DNA of 64,000 nucleotides. Origin: Amycolatopsis echigonensis. Its GTDB lineage: Bacteria > Actinomycetota > Actinomycetes > Mycobacteriales > Pseudonocardiaceae. The position numbers and the translations under genes are program-made. This document shows positions 17,024 through 26,137 of the stretch, in pieces; within the stretch, counting starts at the first letter, position 1; every line of letters starts with the position of its first letter. A model generated the notes under the pieces. That model saw only the letters and a program-made list of their open reading frames with translations. It did not search any database and was not told the origin of the DNA. The stretch spans positions 26,907-90,906 of the forward strand of contig NZ_JACJHR010000035.1 of the NCBI RefSeq assembly GCF_014174495.1. Reading direction: 5' to 3'.

Positions 17024-18104
17024 CCCGCAGCGCGGCACTGCGCAGGCACAGCAGCAGGGGAAGGGAACTGTTGTCGCGCAGCCGGGGCGGCAGTGCGTTC
17101 GCTTCGATCAGCGGTACTCCGTCGGCCAGCTCTCGGCCTAGTGCGGCCAAGTCCACCTCCACGCCGGTGACTCCTGCGCTGTAGAGCCGTTCCGCGCCCT
17201 TCGCGCGGCGGCTGGCGAGCTCCGTGCTGTCGACGGACAGCTGGGTGACGCCGAAGAATTCCGGCTTCGCACCGCGTTCGAGCCAGCGCGCGAAGCCGGT
17301 CAGCCGCGTCGAGGAGATTTCACCGGGCAGGACGGCGGCTTCCTCGCGTAGCTCGCGTTCCATTCCGGCACATACCGCGGTGTGCAGGGACCGGCGGGTT
17401 CCTCCTTGTGGGGTAAGGAGATCCTGCGGTTCGAGGCTGCCGCTGCCGGACGGCGCGAGCAGCAGCCCGCTGGCCGAGTTCCGGGCCGACTGGCGGACGA
17501 CGACGAGCAAGCCGTCGGACGTGAACGCGATCGTGGACACGCCGACGAGGTCGGCGAGCGTGCTGGCGGCGAGGGTCCGCAGCGCTCCGGACGAGTCGGT
17601 CAGTTCCTCGTGGCGCAGGTCGTACTCGCGGCCGTCGGCGGAGTTCGTGATGCGCAGCGACGCCAGTTCGTTCGTGCAGACCGCGTCGAAGAACCGGGCG
17701 CGGTGCAGGACGATCGGTGCCGGACGCGCACCGGCGACCGGCAGCGGTTCGCCGCGCATGCCGACGATCGGGCCGTTGAACAGCAACCGGCCGCGAGCCC
17801 GCAACGGCAGCACGTGCGGCGCGGTCGCCTTCAGCTTCGCGGGCAGCCGGTACGGATCCTCGGCGACGGTGATGCTGAACGTGGTCTCGGCGAGCGCCGC
17901 GTCGATGGCGTCGCTGACCAATGCCGTGCCACGCGCGGGAATCGCCAGGTACCGCGCGTCGGGATAGGCGCGCGGCGGCGGGGTGTCGGCGATCGGGAAC
18001 GGCGCGACGATCGCGGTGAACTCGTAGCCGGACCACCGTTTCCGCAGCAAGCGGATGTCGCGCACGAGGGTCACCAGGCCGAGCAGGAGCGCGACAATCG
18101 ACAA
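17007..18104 (-). CDS. Uncharacterised membrane-anchored protein with a Nudix-like segment
   Basis: About 365 residues if TTG 18104 is used: a single hydrophobic segment SIVALLLGLVTLV at the N terminus, then a long soluble part. Around residues 257-273 the sequence ERELREEAAVLPGE resembles the REx2EE core of a Nudix box, but the upstream glycine/glutamate spacing is imperfect, so catalysis is doubtful. No ATG lies near and no strong ribosome site is visible; the true start is uncertain. It must lie downstream of the large palindrome at 18170-18226. The neighbouring frame around 18080-18150 also encodes a hydrophobic run (VLGAVTILPSAFGVVVV), so a frameshift at the N terminus is possible. Confidence 0.55.
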   Translation of the reverse strand: MSIVALLLGLVTLVRDIRLLRKRWSGYEFTAIVAPFPIADTPPPRAYPDARYLAIPARGTALVSDAIDAALAETTFSITVAEDPYRLPAKLKATAPHVLPLRARGRLLFNGPIVGMRGEPLPVAGARPAPIVLHRARFFDAVCTNELASLRITNSADGREYDLRHEELTDSSGALRTLAASTLADLVGVSTIAFTSDGLLVVVRQSARNSASGLLLAPSGSGSLEPQDLLTPQGGTRRSLHTAVCAGMERELREEAAVLPGEISSTRLTGFARWLERGAKPEFFGVTQLSVDSTELASRRAKGAERLYSAGVTGVEVDLAALGRELADGVPLIEANALPPRLRDNSSLPLLLCLRSAALRVSTRS

Positions 18105-18169
18105 CGACGACGCCGAACGCGCTCGGCAGGATCGTGACCGCGCCGAGCACGACCCCGAGCGCTCTCGAA
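18105..18169. other. Short region between the Nudix-like gene and the large palindrome
   Basis: These 65 bp would hold the leader of the minus-strand Nudix-like gene. One alternative frame encodes a second hydrophobic stretch, noted under that gene. I see no clear promoter consensus. Confidence 0.35.
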
Positions 18170-18226
18170 GGTCCGTGAAGGGCTCCTTGAAGGAATCAGA
18201 TTCCCTCAAGGAGCCCTTCACGGACC
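18170..18226. repeat. Near-perfect 57-bp palindrome (28-bp arms, 1-base centre)
   Basis: Left arm 18170-18197 and right arm 18199-18226 are reverse complements with a single mismatch (A versus G-compatible position near the centre), around one central base at 18198. Each arm contains the sub-motif GTGAAGGGCTCCTTGA. It would form a very stable hairpin in RNA from either strand. There is no T-run, so it is not a canonical terminator. Its precision suggests a dispersed intergenic repeat or a bidirectional transcript-end element between the Nudix-like gene and gltD. Confidence 0.85.
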
Positions 18227-18250
18227 ACCCGCGAGCCCAGCACACGAAAA

Positions 18251-18282
18251 GGGCGGGTGCGACGCCGTTGTCACACCCGCCC
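18251..18282. terminator. GC-rich hairpin downstream of gltBD
   Basis: GGGCGGGTG at 18251-18259 pairs perfectly with CACCCGCCC at 18274-18282 across a 14-nt loop. It lies about 140 bp past the gltD stop. There is no U-tract, as usual for actinobacterial terminators. Plausible terminator; direction could be either. Confidence 0.45.
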
Positions 18283-18296
18283 GACAGCCGGGACCA

Positions 18297-18420
18297 GCGC
18301 GGCGACGGTGACACGCTGACCCCGAAACTGAACGGGGCGAAGCGCGGCGGCAGTGACGCGTCAACCCCGAAACTTGGCCGGAGCGAAGCGCGGCGACAGT
18401 GACGCGCCCGCTCCGAGTCA
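18297..18420. repeat. Tandem 45/46-bp repeat, about 2.5 copies
   Basis: Copies begin at 18297, 18342 and 18388 (periods 45 and 46). Each starts GCGCGGCG, followed by a GTGAC(A/G)CG box; the first two also share ACCCCGAAACT and end in GCGAA. The third runs into the gltD stop. Non-coding; copy number may vary between strains. Confidence 0.7.
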
Positions 18421-19872
18421 TCAGGAGATCGGCCGGTCGGTCGGCGCGATCGGGGCCGGGAGCACGTCCCGGCCGGTCAGGAAGGCGTCCACGCCGGCCG
18501 CGCACGAGCGGCCCTCCGCGATCGCCCACACGATCAAGGACTGGCCGCGGCCCATGTCGCCCGCCACGAACACGTTGTCCACAGTGGTCTGGAAGTTCTT
18601 GTCCCGCACGACGTTGCCGCGCTGGTCCAGTTCCACGCCCAGGTCGGTCAGCAGGCCCTCGCGCTGCGGGCCGAGGAAGCCCATCGCCAGCAGCACCAGC
18701 TGCGCGGGCAGCTCGGTCTCGGTGCCCTCGACCGGGACGAACTTGCCGTCCTCGTTGCGCACCTCGACCAGCTTCAGCGCGCGCACCCGGCCGTTCTCGT
18801 CGGCCAGGAACTCCTGGGTGTTGACCGAGTACAGCCGCTCGCCGCCCTCCTCGTGCGCGGAGCTGACCCGGTAGATCATCGGGTACATCGGCCACGGGTG
18901 CGCTTCCGAACGCGTCTCCGGCGGCTTCGGCATGATCTCCAGCTGGGTCACCGACTTCGCGCCCTGCCGGTGCGACGTGCCGACGCAGTCCGCGCCGGTG
19001 TCGCCGCCGCCGATGACCACGACGTCGAGGCCCTTGGCCGAGTACGGCGACTCCGCCAGCTCGCCCGACGCGACCCGGTTGGCCGGCGGCAGGAACTCCA
19101 TCGCCTGGTAGATGCCCTCGGCGGACCGGCCCTCGATCGGCAGGTCGCGCCACGCCGTCGCGCCGCCCGCGAGCACCACCGCGTCGTGGTCGGCCTTCAG
19201 CTGCTCGACGGTGAGGTCCACGCCGACGTTCACCGAGGTCCGGAATTCCGTGCCCTCGGCCCGCATCTGGTCGAGGCGGCGGTCGAGGCGGAACTTCTCC
19301 ATCTTGAACTCGGGAATGCCGTACCGCAGCAGCCCGCCGATCTTGTCCGCCCGCTCGTAGACCACGACGGAGTGGCCCGCGCGCGTCAGCTGCTGCGCCG
19401 CGGCCAGCCCGGACGGGCCGGACCCGACCACGGCGACCTTCTTGCCGGTCTTGGCGACCGGGACCTGCGGCGTGACCCAGCCTTCCTCGAAAGCGCGGTC
19501 GATGATCGAGATCTCGACCCGCTTGATCGACACCGGGTCGTCGTTGATGCCGAGCACGCACGCGGTTTCGCACGGCGCCGGGCACAGCGTGCCGGTGAAC
19601 TCCGGGAAGTTGTTCGTGGCGTGCAGCCGTTCCGCGGCCTGCTGCCAGTCCTCCCGCCACACCAGCGTGTTCCACTCCGGGATCAGGTTCCCGAGCGGAC
19701 AGCCCTGGTGACAGAACGGGATCCCGCAGTCCATGCAGCGGCCGGCCTGCTTCTCCAGCTTGGTCGTCGCGAAGTCCTCGTAGACCTCGCGCCAGTCCAT
19801 CAGCCGCAGGTCCACCGGACGCCGCTTCGGTTCCTCGCGCGTGGTGGTCAGAAAGCCCTTGGGGTCAGCCAT
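18421..19872 (-). CDS. gltD: Glutamate synthase (NADPH) small subunit
   Basis: The 483-residue beta subunit of NADPH-GOGAT passes electrons from NADPH through FAD and iron-sulfur clusters to the large subunit. N-terminal cysteine clusters CMDCGIPFCHQGCPLGN and CPAPCETACVLGI are those of the family. The FAD site is VVGSGPSGLAAAQQL (about residue 151), the NADPH site VVIGGGDTGADCVGTS, and the C-terminal FAD segment VFVAGDMGRGQSLIVWAI. The ATG at 19872 gives the standard start ADPKGFL. It lies 65 bp downstream of gltB on the same strand, as in most actinobacteria. Secure. Confidence 0.97.
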   Translation of the reverse strand: MADPKGFLTTTREEPKRRPVDLRLMDWREVYEDFATTKLEKQAGRCMDCGIPFCHQGCPLGNLIPEWNTLVWREDWQQAAERLHATNNFPEFTGTLCPAPCETACVLGINDDPVSIKRVEISIIDRAFEEGWVTPQVPVAKTGKKVAVVGSGPSGLAAAQQLTRAGHSVVVYERADKIGGLLRYGIPEFKMEKFRLDRRLDQMRAEGTEFRTSVNVGVDLTVEQLKADHDAVVLAGGATAWRDLPIEGRSAEGIYQAMEFLPPANRVASGELAESPYSAKGLDVVVIGGGDTGADCVGTSHRQGAKSVTQLEIMPKPPETRSEAHPWPMYPMIYRVSSAHEEGGERLYSVNTQEFLADENGRVRALKLVEVRNEDGKFVPVEGTETELPAQLVLLAMGFLGPQREGLLTDLGVELDQRGNVVRDKNFQTTVDNVFVAGDMGRGQSLIVWAIAEGRSCAAGVDAFLTGRDVLPAPIAPTDRPIS

Positions 19873-19937
19873 GTGCGGCCTCCGTGTTCTGCGGGATACC
19901 CGCACCCAGTCGGCACTCATAACTGGCTTCGCGATTA

Positions 19938-22900
19938 TCAGCCATGAGCTGCCTCCATGATCGCCTCGTTCACGTCCCGCCCGTCGCGTTCGGCCGCCAC
20001 CTGAGCGGCGAGCACGCGCTTGTAGTCCTTCGGCATGACCTTGCCGAACCGGTCGACCGCACTGTCCCAGTCCGCCAGCAAGGCCCGCGCGACGGCGGAT
20101 TCGGTTTCGTTGTAGTGCTTTTCGACGGTTTCGCGGAGGAAGTCCACGTCCGCGGTGTCCAGCGGGTCGATGTCGACCATCTCCGGGTTGACCCGGTGCG
20201 CGGGGAGGTCCAGCACGTACGCGACGCCGCCGGACATGCCGGCCGCGAAGTTGCGGCCGATCTTGCCCAGCACGACCATCCGGCCGCCGGTCATGTACTC
20301 GCCGCCGTGGTCGCCCACGCCCTCGACGACCGCCAGCGCGCCGGAGTTGCGCACGCAGAACCGCTCGCCGACCTGGCCGCGGATGAAGATCTCGCCGCTC
20401 GTGGCCCCGTAGGCGATCACGTTGCCCGCGATGATGTGGTCCTCCGCGACGATCGGCGATTCCTTCGGCGGCCGCACGATGATCCGCCCGCCGGACAGGC
20501 CCTTGCCGACGTAGTCGTTGCCGTCGCCGTACAGCCGCAGCGTGATGCCCCTGGGCACGAACGCGCCGAACGACTGGCCCGCGGTGCCGGTGAAGGTGAC
20601 GTCGATGGTGTCGTCGGGAAGCCCTTCGCCACCCCACCTCTTCGTCAGCTCCGAGCCGAGCATGGTGCCGACGGTGCGGTTCACGTTGCGCACCGGCAGT
20701 TCCAGCCGCACCTTGTCGCCGGACGCCAGCGCGCCCTCGGCGAGCTGGATCAGCGTGTTGTCGAGCGCCTTGTCCAGCCCGTGGTCCTGCTTCACGGTCT
20801 GGTGCCGCGCCGCGCGCGGCGGCAGCTCGGGCACGTGGAAGATCGGCGACAGGTCGAGCCCGGCGGCCTTCCAGTGGTCCACCGCCTTGCGCTTGTCGAG
20901 CAGCTCGGCGTGGCCCACGGCCTCCTCGACCGACCGGAAACCCAGCTCCGCCAGGTATTCCCGGACCTCCTGGGCGATGAACTCGAAGAAGTTCACCACG
21001 TAGTCCGCCTTGCCGCTGAACTTCGCGCGCAGCTTCGGGTTCTGCGTCGCGACGCCGACCGGACAGGTGTCGAGGTGGCACACGCGCATCATGATGCAGC
21101 CCGACACCACCAGCGGCGCGGTCGCGAACCCGAACTCCTCGGCGCCGAGCAGCATCGCGATCATCACGTCGCGGCCGGTCTTGAGCTGGCCGTCGGTCTG
21201 CACCACGATCCGGTCGCGCAGCCGGTTGGCCAGCAGCGTCTGCTGCGTTTCGGCCAGGCCCAGCTCCCACGGTCCGCCCGCGTGCTTGATCGAGGACAAC
21301 GGCGAGGCGCCGGTGCCGCCGTCGTGCCCGGAGATCAGCACGACGTCCGCGTGCGCCTTGGACACGCCCGCCGCGACGGTGCCGACGCCGACCTCGGACA
21401 CGAGCTTCACGTGGATGCGCGCGTCCGGGTTGGCGTTCTTGAGGTCGTGGATCAGCTGAGCCAGGTCCTCGATGGAATAGATGTCGTGGTGCGGCGGCGG
21501 GGAAATCAGCCCGACGCCCGGCGTGGAGTGCCGCGTCTTCGCGATCCACGGGTACACCTTGCCGCCGGGCAGCTGCCCGCCCTCGCCGGGCTTCGCGCCC
21601 TGCGCCATCTTGATCTGGATGTCGTCGGAGTTCACCAGGTACTCGCTGGTGACGCCGAACCGGCCGCTGGCGACCTGCTTGACCGCGCTGCGCCGCTCCG
21701 GGTCGTACAGCCGCTCCGGGTCCTCGCCGCCCTCGCCGGTGTTCGACTTGCCGCCGAGGCGGTTCATCGCGATCGCCAGCGTCTGGTGCATTTCCATCGA
21801 GATCGAGCCGTACGAAATGGCCCCGGTGGCGAACCGCTTCACGATCTCCGAAACCGGCTCGACCTCCTCGATCGGCACCGGCTTCCGGTCGCCGTACTTG
21901 AAGTCGAACAGCCCGCGCAGCGTCAGCAGCTTCTCGGCCTGGTCGTTGACCGCCTTCGTGTACTCCTTGAAGATCTCGTACTTGCCCGACCGCGTGGAGT
22001 GCTGCAGCTTGAACACCGTCTGCGGGTTGAACAGGTGCGGCTCGCCTTCGCGCCGCCACTGGTAGTCCGCGCCGGTTTCCAGCTCGCGGTGGCTCGGCCG
22101 GACGCCGTCGGCCGGGAAGGCCCGGACGTGCCGCTGCGCGACCTCCTCGGCGAGCGTGTCGAAGCCGACGCCGCCGAGCCGCGAAGTGGTTCCGGTGAAA
22201 CAGGTGTCGATCACTTCGGCGCCGAGGCCGACCGCCTCGAAGATCTGCGCGCCGGTGTAGGAGGCCACAGTGGACACGCCCATCTTGGACATGGTCTTGC
22301 GGACACCCTTGCCGAGCGCCTTGATCAGGTTCGTAGTGGCCTGCTTGGGAGTCACGCCCGGGATGAGGCCCCGGTGCGCCATCTCCTCGACCGTCGCCAT
22401 CGCCAGATACGGGTTCACCGCGGCCACGCCGTAACCGACCAGCAGCGCGATGTGGTGGACCTCGCGCGCGTCGCCGGCTTCCACGATGAGGCCGACCTGC
22501 GTGCGTGTCTTCTCCCGCACCAGGTGGTGGTGCACCGCGCCGGTGAGCAGCAGCGACGGGATCGGCGCGTGGTCGGCGTCGACCCCGCGGTCGGACAGCA
22601 CGATCAGCCGCGCGCCGTCCTCGATCGCCTCGGACACCTCGGCGCGGATCTCGTCGAGCCGCTGCACCAGCGCCTCGCCGCCGCCGGCCACCTTGTACCG
22701 GCCCATCACGGTGACCGCCTGGAACTCCGGCAGATCGCCGTCGTCGTTGACGTGCACCAGTTTCGCGAGCTGGTCGTTGTCCAGCACCGGGAACGGCAGC
22801 ACGATCCGGCGGCACGACGACGCGTCGGCGGCCAGCAGGTTCGGCTCCGCGCCGATCTGCGTGCCCAGCGCGGTCACCAGCTCCTCGCGGATCGCGTCCA

Positions 22901-24470
22901 GCGGCGGGTTGGTCACCTGGGCGAACAGCTGGATGAAGTAGTCGAACAACGGACGCGAACCCGACGAAAGGGACGCGAGCGGCGAATCGTTGCCCATCGA
23001 CCCGATCGGCTCCGCGCCGGTGCGGGCCATCGGCTCGAGGATGGTCTCCAGCTCTTCCTCGGTGTAGCCGAACGCCTGCTGCCGGCGCACGAGCGCGGCG
23101 TGCAGCGGGACCTCGCGGTCGCGCTCGGGCAGTTCCTCCAGGCGGAGCAGCCCGGCGTCGACCCATTCGTCGTACGGGTGCTCGGAAGCGAGCTGGCCCT
23201 TGATCTCCTCGTCCTCGACGATCCGGCCGGCGACGGTGTCCACGAGGAACATCCGGCCCGGCTCCAGCCGTCCCTTGCGGACGATCTTCGCCTGGTCCAG
23301 CTCCAGCACGCCGACCTCGCTGGCGAGCACCACGAGCCCGTCGTCGGTGACCCAGTAGCGGCCGGGGCGCAGGCCGTTGCGGTCCAGCACCGCGCCGATC
23401 TGCGCGCCGTCGGTGAACGCCACCAGCGCCGGCCCGTCCCACGGCTCCATGAGCGTGGAGTGGAACTCGTAGAACGCCCGCCGCGCGGGGTCCATTTCCT
23501 GGTGGTTCTCCCACGCCTCCGGGATCATCATCAACACCGAATGCGGCAGCGACCGGCCGCCGAGGTGCAGCAGCTCCAGGACCTCGTCGAAGGACGCCGA
23601 GTCGCTCGCGCCGCGCGTGATGACCGGGTAGATCCGCTTGAGGTCGCCCGGGATCAGGTCGGTCTCGAGCAGCGCCTCGCGCGCGTCCATCCAGTTGCGG
23701 TTGCCCTTGAGCGTGTTGATCTCGCCGTTGTGCGCCACGTAGCGGTACGGGTGCGCCAGCGGCCACGACGGGAAAGTGTTGGTGGAGAAGCGGGAGTGCA
23801 CGAGGCCGATGGCGCTCGTCACGCGCTCGTCGGTCAGGTCGAGGAAGAACTTCTCGACCTGCGGCTCGGTCAGCATTCCCTTGTAGACGATCGTGCGCGA
23901 GGACAGCGACGGGAAGTACACGTCGTCCTCGACCAGTTCGTGCTCGGCGCGCTTGCGCACGCAGAAGGCGGCGCGCTCGAGGGCCAGACCGTCGAGATTG
24001 TTCTTGCGCCCGGCCAGGAACAGCTGGGTGAAATGCGGCATGCTCTGCGCCGCGGTCGGGCCGCAGTGCGCGGTGTCGACCGGCAGCTCGCGCCAGCCCA
24101 CCACGCGCATGTCCTCCTCGGCGGCGATCCGCTCGATGGTGGTCATGGCGCGGCCGCGGCGCTTTTCGTCCTTCGGCAGGAACGCGGTGCCGACGGCGTA
24201 GCTGCCTTCCGGAGGCAGCTCGAACCCGGCGACCTCGCGGTAGAACGCGTCGGGAACCTGGATCAGCAGCCCCGCGCCGTCCCCGGTGTCCGGTTCGGCC
24301 CCGCGTGCCCCGCGATGTTCCAGGTTCTTCAACGCGACAAGGGCTTTCGCCACGATCTGATGGTCTCGGCGACCGGTCAGGTCCGCGACGAACGCCACCC
24401 CGCAGGCATCGTGCTCGTAGGCGGGGTCATAGAGGCCGTCACTGGCCGGGGTGCTCGAACGGTGGGTCAC
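19938..24470 (-). CDS. gltB: Glutamate synthase (NADPH) large subunit
   Basis: A 1510-residue enzyme converting glutamine and 2-oxoglutarate to two glutamates. The N-terminal class II amidotransferase domain has the nucleophile Cys in YEHDACGVAF; the about 20 residues before it are a propeptide to be removed. The central and FMN-binding domains include the ammonia-channel and FMN region PGEGGQLPGGKV. The [3Fe-4S] ligands are in CIMMRVCHLDTCPVG, and the C-terminal beta-helix GXGXG domain closes the protein. The GTG start has GGAGG nine bases upstream. Full length, no lesions seen. Confidence 0.97.
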   Translation of the reverse strand: MTHRSSTPASDGLYDPAYEHDACGVAFVADLTGRRDHQIVAKALVALKNLEHRGARGAEPDTGDGAGLLIQVPDAFYREVAGFELPPEGSYAVGTAFLPKDEKRRGRAMTTIERIAAEEDMRVVGWRELPVDTAHCGPTAAQSMPHFTQLFLAGRKNNLDGLALERAAFCVRKRAEHELVEDDVYFPSLSSRTIVYKGMLTEPQVEKFFLDLTDERVTSAIGLVHSRFSTNTFPSWPLAHPYRYVAHNGEINTLKGNRNWMDAREALLETDLIPGDLKRIYPVITRGASDSASFDEVLELLHLGGRSLPHSVLMMIPEAWENHQEMDPARRAFYEFHSTLMEPWDGPALVAFTDGAQIGAVLDRNGLRPGRYWVTDDGLVVLASEVGVLELDQAKIVRKGRLEPGRMFLVDTVAGRIVEDEEIKGQLASEHPYDEWVDAGLLRLEELPERDREVPLHAALVRRQQAFGYTEEELETILEPMARTGAEPIGSMGNDSPLASLSSGSRPLFDYFIQLFAQVTNPPLDAIREELVTALGTQIGAEPNLLAADASSCRRIVLPFPVLDNDQLAKLVHVNDDGDLPEFQAVTVMGRYKVAGGGEALVQRLDEIRAEVSEAIEDGARLIVLSDRGVDADHAPIPSLLLTGAVHHHLVREKTRTQVGLIVEAGDAREVHHIALLVGYGVAAVNPYLAMATVEEMAHRGLIPGVTPKQATTNLIKALGKGVRKTMSKMGVSTVASYTGAQIFEAVGLGAEVIDTCFTGTTSRLGGVGFDTLAEEVAQRHVRAFPADGVRPSHRELETGADYQWRREGEPHLFNPQTVFKLQHSTRSGKYEIFKEYTKAVNDQAEKLLTLRGLFDFKYGDRKPVPIEEVEPVSEIVKRFATGAISYGSISMEMHQTLAIAMNRLGGKSNTGEGGEDPERLYDPERRSAVKQVASGRFGVTSEYLVNSDDIQIKMAQGAKPGEGGQLPGGKVYPWIAKTRHSTPGVGLISPPPHHDIYSIEDLAQLIHDLKNANPDARIHVKLVSEVGVGTVAAGVSKAHADVVLISGHDGGTGASPLSSIKHAGGPWELGLAETQQTLLANRLRDRIVVQTDGQLKTGRDVMIAMLLGAEEFGFATAPLVVSGCIMMRVCHLDTCPVGVATQNPKLRAKFSGKADYVVNFFEFIAQEVREYLAELGFRSVEEAVGHAELLDKRKAVDHWKAAGLDLSPIFHVPELPPRAARHQTVKQDHGLDKALDNTLIQLAEGALASGDKVRLELPVRNVNRTVGTMLGSELTKRWGGEGLPDDTIDVTFTGTAGQSFGAFVPRGITLRLYGDGNDYVGKGLSGGRIIVRPPKESPIVAEDHIIAGNVIAYGATSGEIFIRGQVGERFCVRNSGALAVVEGVGDHGGEYMTGGRMVVLGKIGRNFAAGMSGGVAYVLDLPAHRVNPEMVDIDPLDTADVDFLRETVEKHYNETESAVARALLADWDSAVDRFGKVMPKDYKRVLAAQVAAERDGRDVNEAIMEAAHG

Positions 24471-25025
24471 GGCTGGCCGCCTCCCAAGGCGTTGGCGCGG
24501 TTTCTTTCACTCCGAAGGGGGGTTCATCTCTGAACCGGTTAACGAAGTGGTCCGAAACCGCGATGGTCAGTCGAGAAGGGAAACCTTCCGGTGCCGTCGC
24601 GCGGCGCGGCATTGCGTCGCGATGCGTGGCTGGCCGCGGCCGGTCGGAGACCGTGCCGGGCGCCGGAGGGTTTGTCACCGCACGGCGATGGGCGGCGGAA
24701 ATTGTTCTGCACGTCGCTGTACAGGCGCACGCGCCGGGGTCGGTCAGCCTGTGTGGTGGGGGCCAGCCGGGGCGCGTGGTGGTGACTCCCGGGTTCGCCG
24801 GGTCTTATGACGATAGTGTGAATTCGCTGTGATCGACATACGTCGTGGCGCTCTCGTGGGAAAGACCACGCATACGTTGACGCCCTCCGGGGTACTCCCA
24901 TATGCCGGGCCGTCTCTCCCGCCACGCGGTCAGCGAAGCCGCTGACCTGCGTAAACCTGTCTGCCTGCCCGGTGTCAAGCGCACCCTGGCGGCTGGTTGA
25001 CTGGGGGTTGTGAGGGGGAGCGCCG
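24471..25025. other. 555-bp intergenic region upstream of gltB and the YigZ gene
   Basis: No credible gene or RNA gene. Its base composition is slightly less GC-rich near 24800-24905, where a weak plus-strand promoter can be drawn: TTGACG at 24877-24882, 18 bp, TATGCC at 24901-24906, leading to the YigZ gene at 25026. The gltB promoter must also lie here, but I cannot place it. Confidence 0.45.
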
Positions 25026-25652
25026 ATGACTGATCGTTATCTGTCCGTGGCGGTCGCCGGGCTGCACGAGATTGAAATACGGCGTTCACGGTTCCTGTGC
25101 GCGGTCGCTCCGGTGACCGGCGAAGCGGCCGCGCGGGAGATCATTTCGGCCCGCCGCCGCGCCGAACCCGCGGCGCGGCACCACTGTCACGCGTTCGTTC
25201 TCGGCCCGGACGGCCGCACCCAGCGATCGAGCGACGACGGCGAGCCCGCCGGGACGGCCGGGGTTCCGATGCTGGAGGTGCTGCGCCGCCGCGAGGTCAC
25301 GGACACGGTCGCGGTGGTGTCGCGGCATTTCGGCGGCGTGCTGCTCGGGGCGGGCGGGCTGATCCGCGCGTACGGGCAAGCGGTGTCGGACGCGCTCGAC
25401 GCGGTAGGTCTCGTGGAGTACCGGCGATTGCGGCTGTTCGACGTGACGATGGACTACACGCGGGCCGGCCGGTTCGAGAACGATCTCCGCGCGTCGCCGT
25501 ACGTGCTGCACGAGACGCGCTTCGAGGAGGCGGCCCACTTCGAGGTCGGCCTCTCGCCTGGCGAGGAAGACCGATTCAGCGGCTGGCTGGCCGACCTCAC
25601 CGGCGGCGAGGCGGTCGCGGTCGAACTGGGAGAGGAGTGGGTGCGCGGATAG
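25026..25652 (+). CDS. YigZ / IMPACT family protein
   Basis: A 208-residue protein of the UPF0029/IMPACT family. It begins with the expected EIEIRRSRFLCAV and continues HHCHAFVLG, DDGEPAGTAGVPMLEVL and SRHFGGVLLGAGGLIRAYG, the most conserved block of the family. The C-terminal YigZ domain follows. Bacterial members have no settled role; regulation of translation or peptide handling is suggested by the eukaryotic homologue. ATG 25026 has GAGGGGGAG upstream. Family confident, function unknown. Confidence 0.92.
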   Translation: MTDRYLSVAVAGLHEIEIRRSRFLCAVAPVTGEAAAREIISARRRAEPAARHHCHAFVLGPDGRTQRSSDDGEPAGTAGVPMLEVLRRREVTDTVAVVSRHFGGVLLGAGGLIRAYGQAVSDALDAVGLVEYRRLRLFDVTMDYTRAGRFENDLRASPYVLHETRFEEAAHFEVGLSPGEEDRFSGWLADLTGGEAVAVELGEEWVRG

Positions 25653-25679
25653 CCGCGCACTGGTCTCAGGGCCGGAAGA

Positions 25680-25934
25680 TCAAGCCGCGACGGGCTTTCC
25701 GCCCAGCGCCCGCGCGCCGGCCTCGGTGAGCACCGCGGGCACCCGCTCGCCGCACGCGCCGTCCTCGGCGGGCTCGATCAGTCCTTTGCGGACGAGGTCG
25801 CGGACGGTGCCCTGGTCGCAGCAGCTCAGCCCGTCGACGAACAAGTCCGGTTCGCAGCTGCAGCTGATCTCCGCGTGCCCTTCGGCGACGGCACGCAGGG
25901 TGGCCCGCTCCCGATGGTTCAACTCGGCAGTCAC
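25680..25934 (-). CDS. Small cysteine-rich, winged-helix-like hypothetical protein
   Basis: 84 residues from a GTG with a strong AGGAGGG site. The sequence suggests a helical N terminus (LNHRERATLRAVAEG), then SCSCEPDLFVDGLSCCDQ with four cysteines, then TVRDLVRKGLI and VPAVLTEAGARAL, which read like the recognition helix and wing of a small winged-helix domain. A fifth cysteine lies in DGACGER. The cysteine pairs could bind zinc or an iron-sulfur cluster, so a metal- or redox-responsive DNA-binding role is possible, but this is inference. It converges on the YigZ gene with a 27-bp gap. Confidence 0.7.
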   Translation of the reverse strand: MTAELNHRERATLRAVAEGHAEISCSCEPDLFVDGLSCCDQGTVRDLVRKGLIEPAEDGACGERVPAVLTEAGARALGGKPVAA

Positions 25935-26137
25935 GGCGGTCCCTCCTTCTGGTCCCGGCCCCTGGCATACCCGGGAACGGTCCCAGTGTCCGTCGCGCCG
26001 GTCACATTGTCGGGTATTTCACTCCGTTCTACGGGGGTATGTCGCGGGTGGTTCCGGGGCGCCCCGAGGGAATTGCCGGGCCGTCGTTCGAAACCGCGGC
26101 GAATGCGCGTTCCGCGCCGGTCCGCGCGGTCAGCGAA

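Noticed and set aside
19944..24533. A very long open frame antisense to gltB
   Set aside because: It mirrors gltB in a high-GC genome, has no domain, and its composition is what the opposite strand of a coding gene yields.
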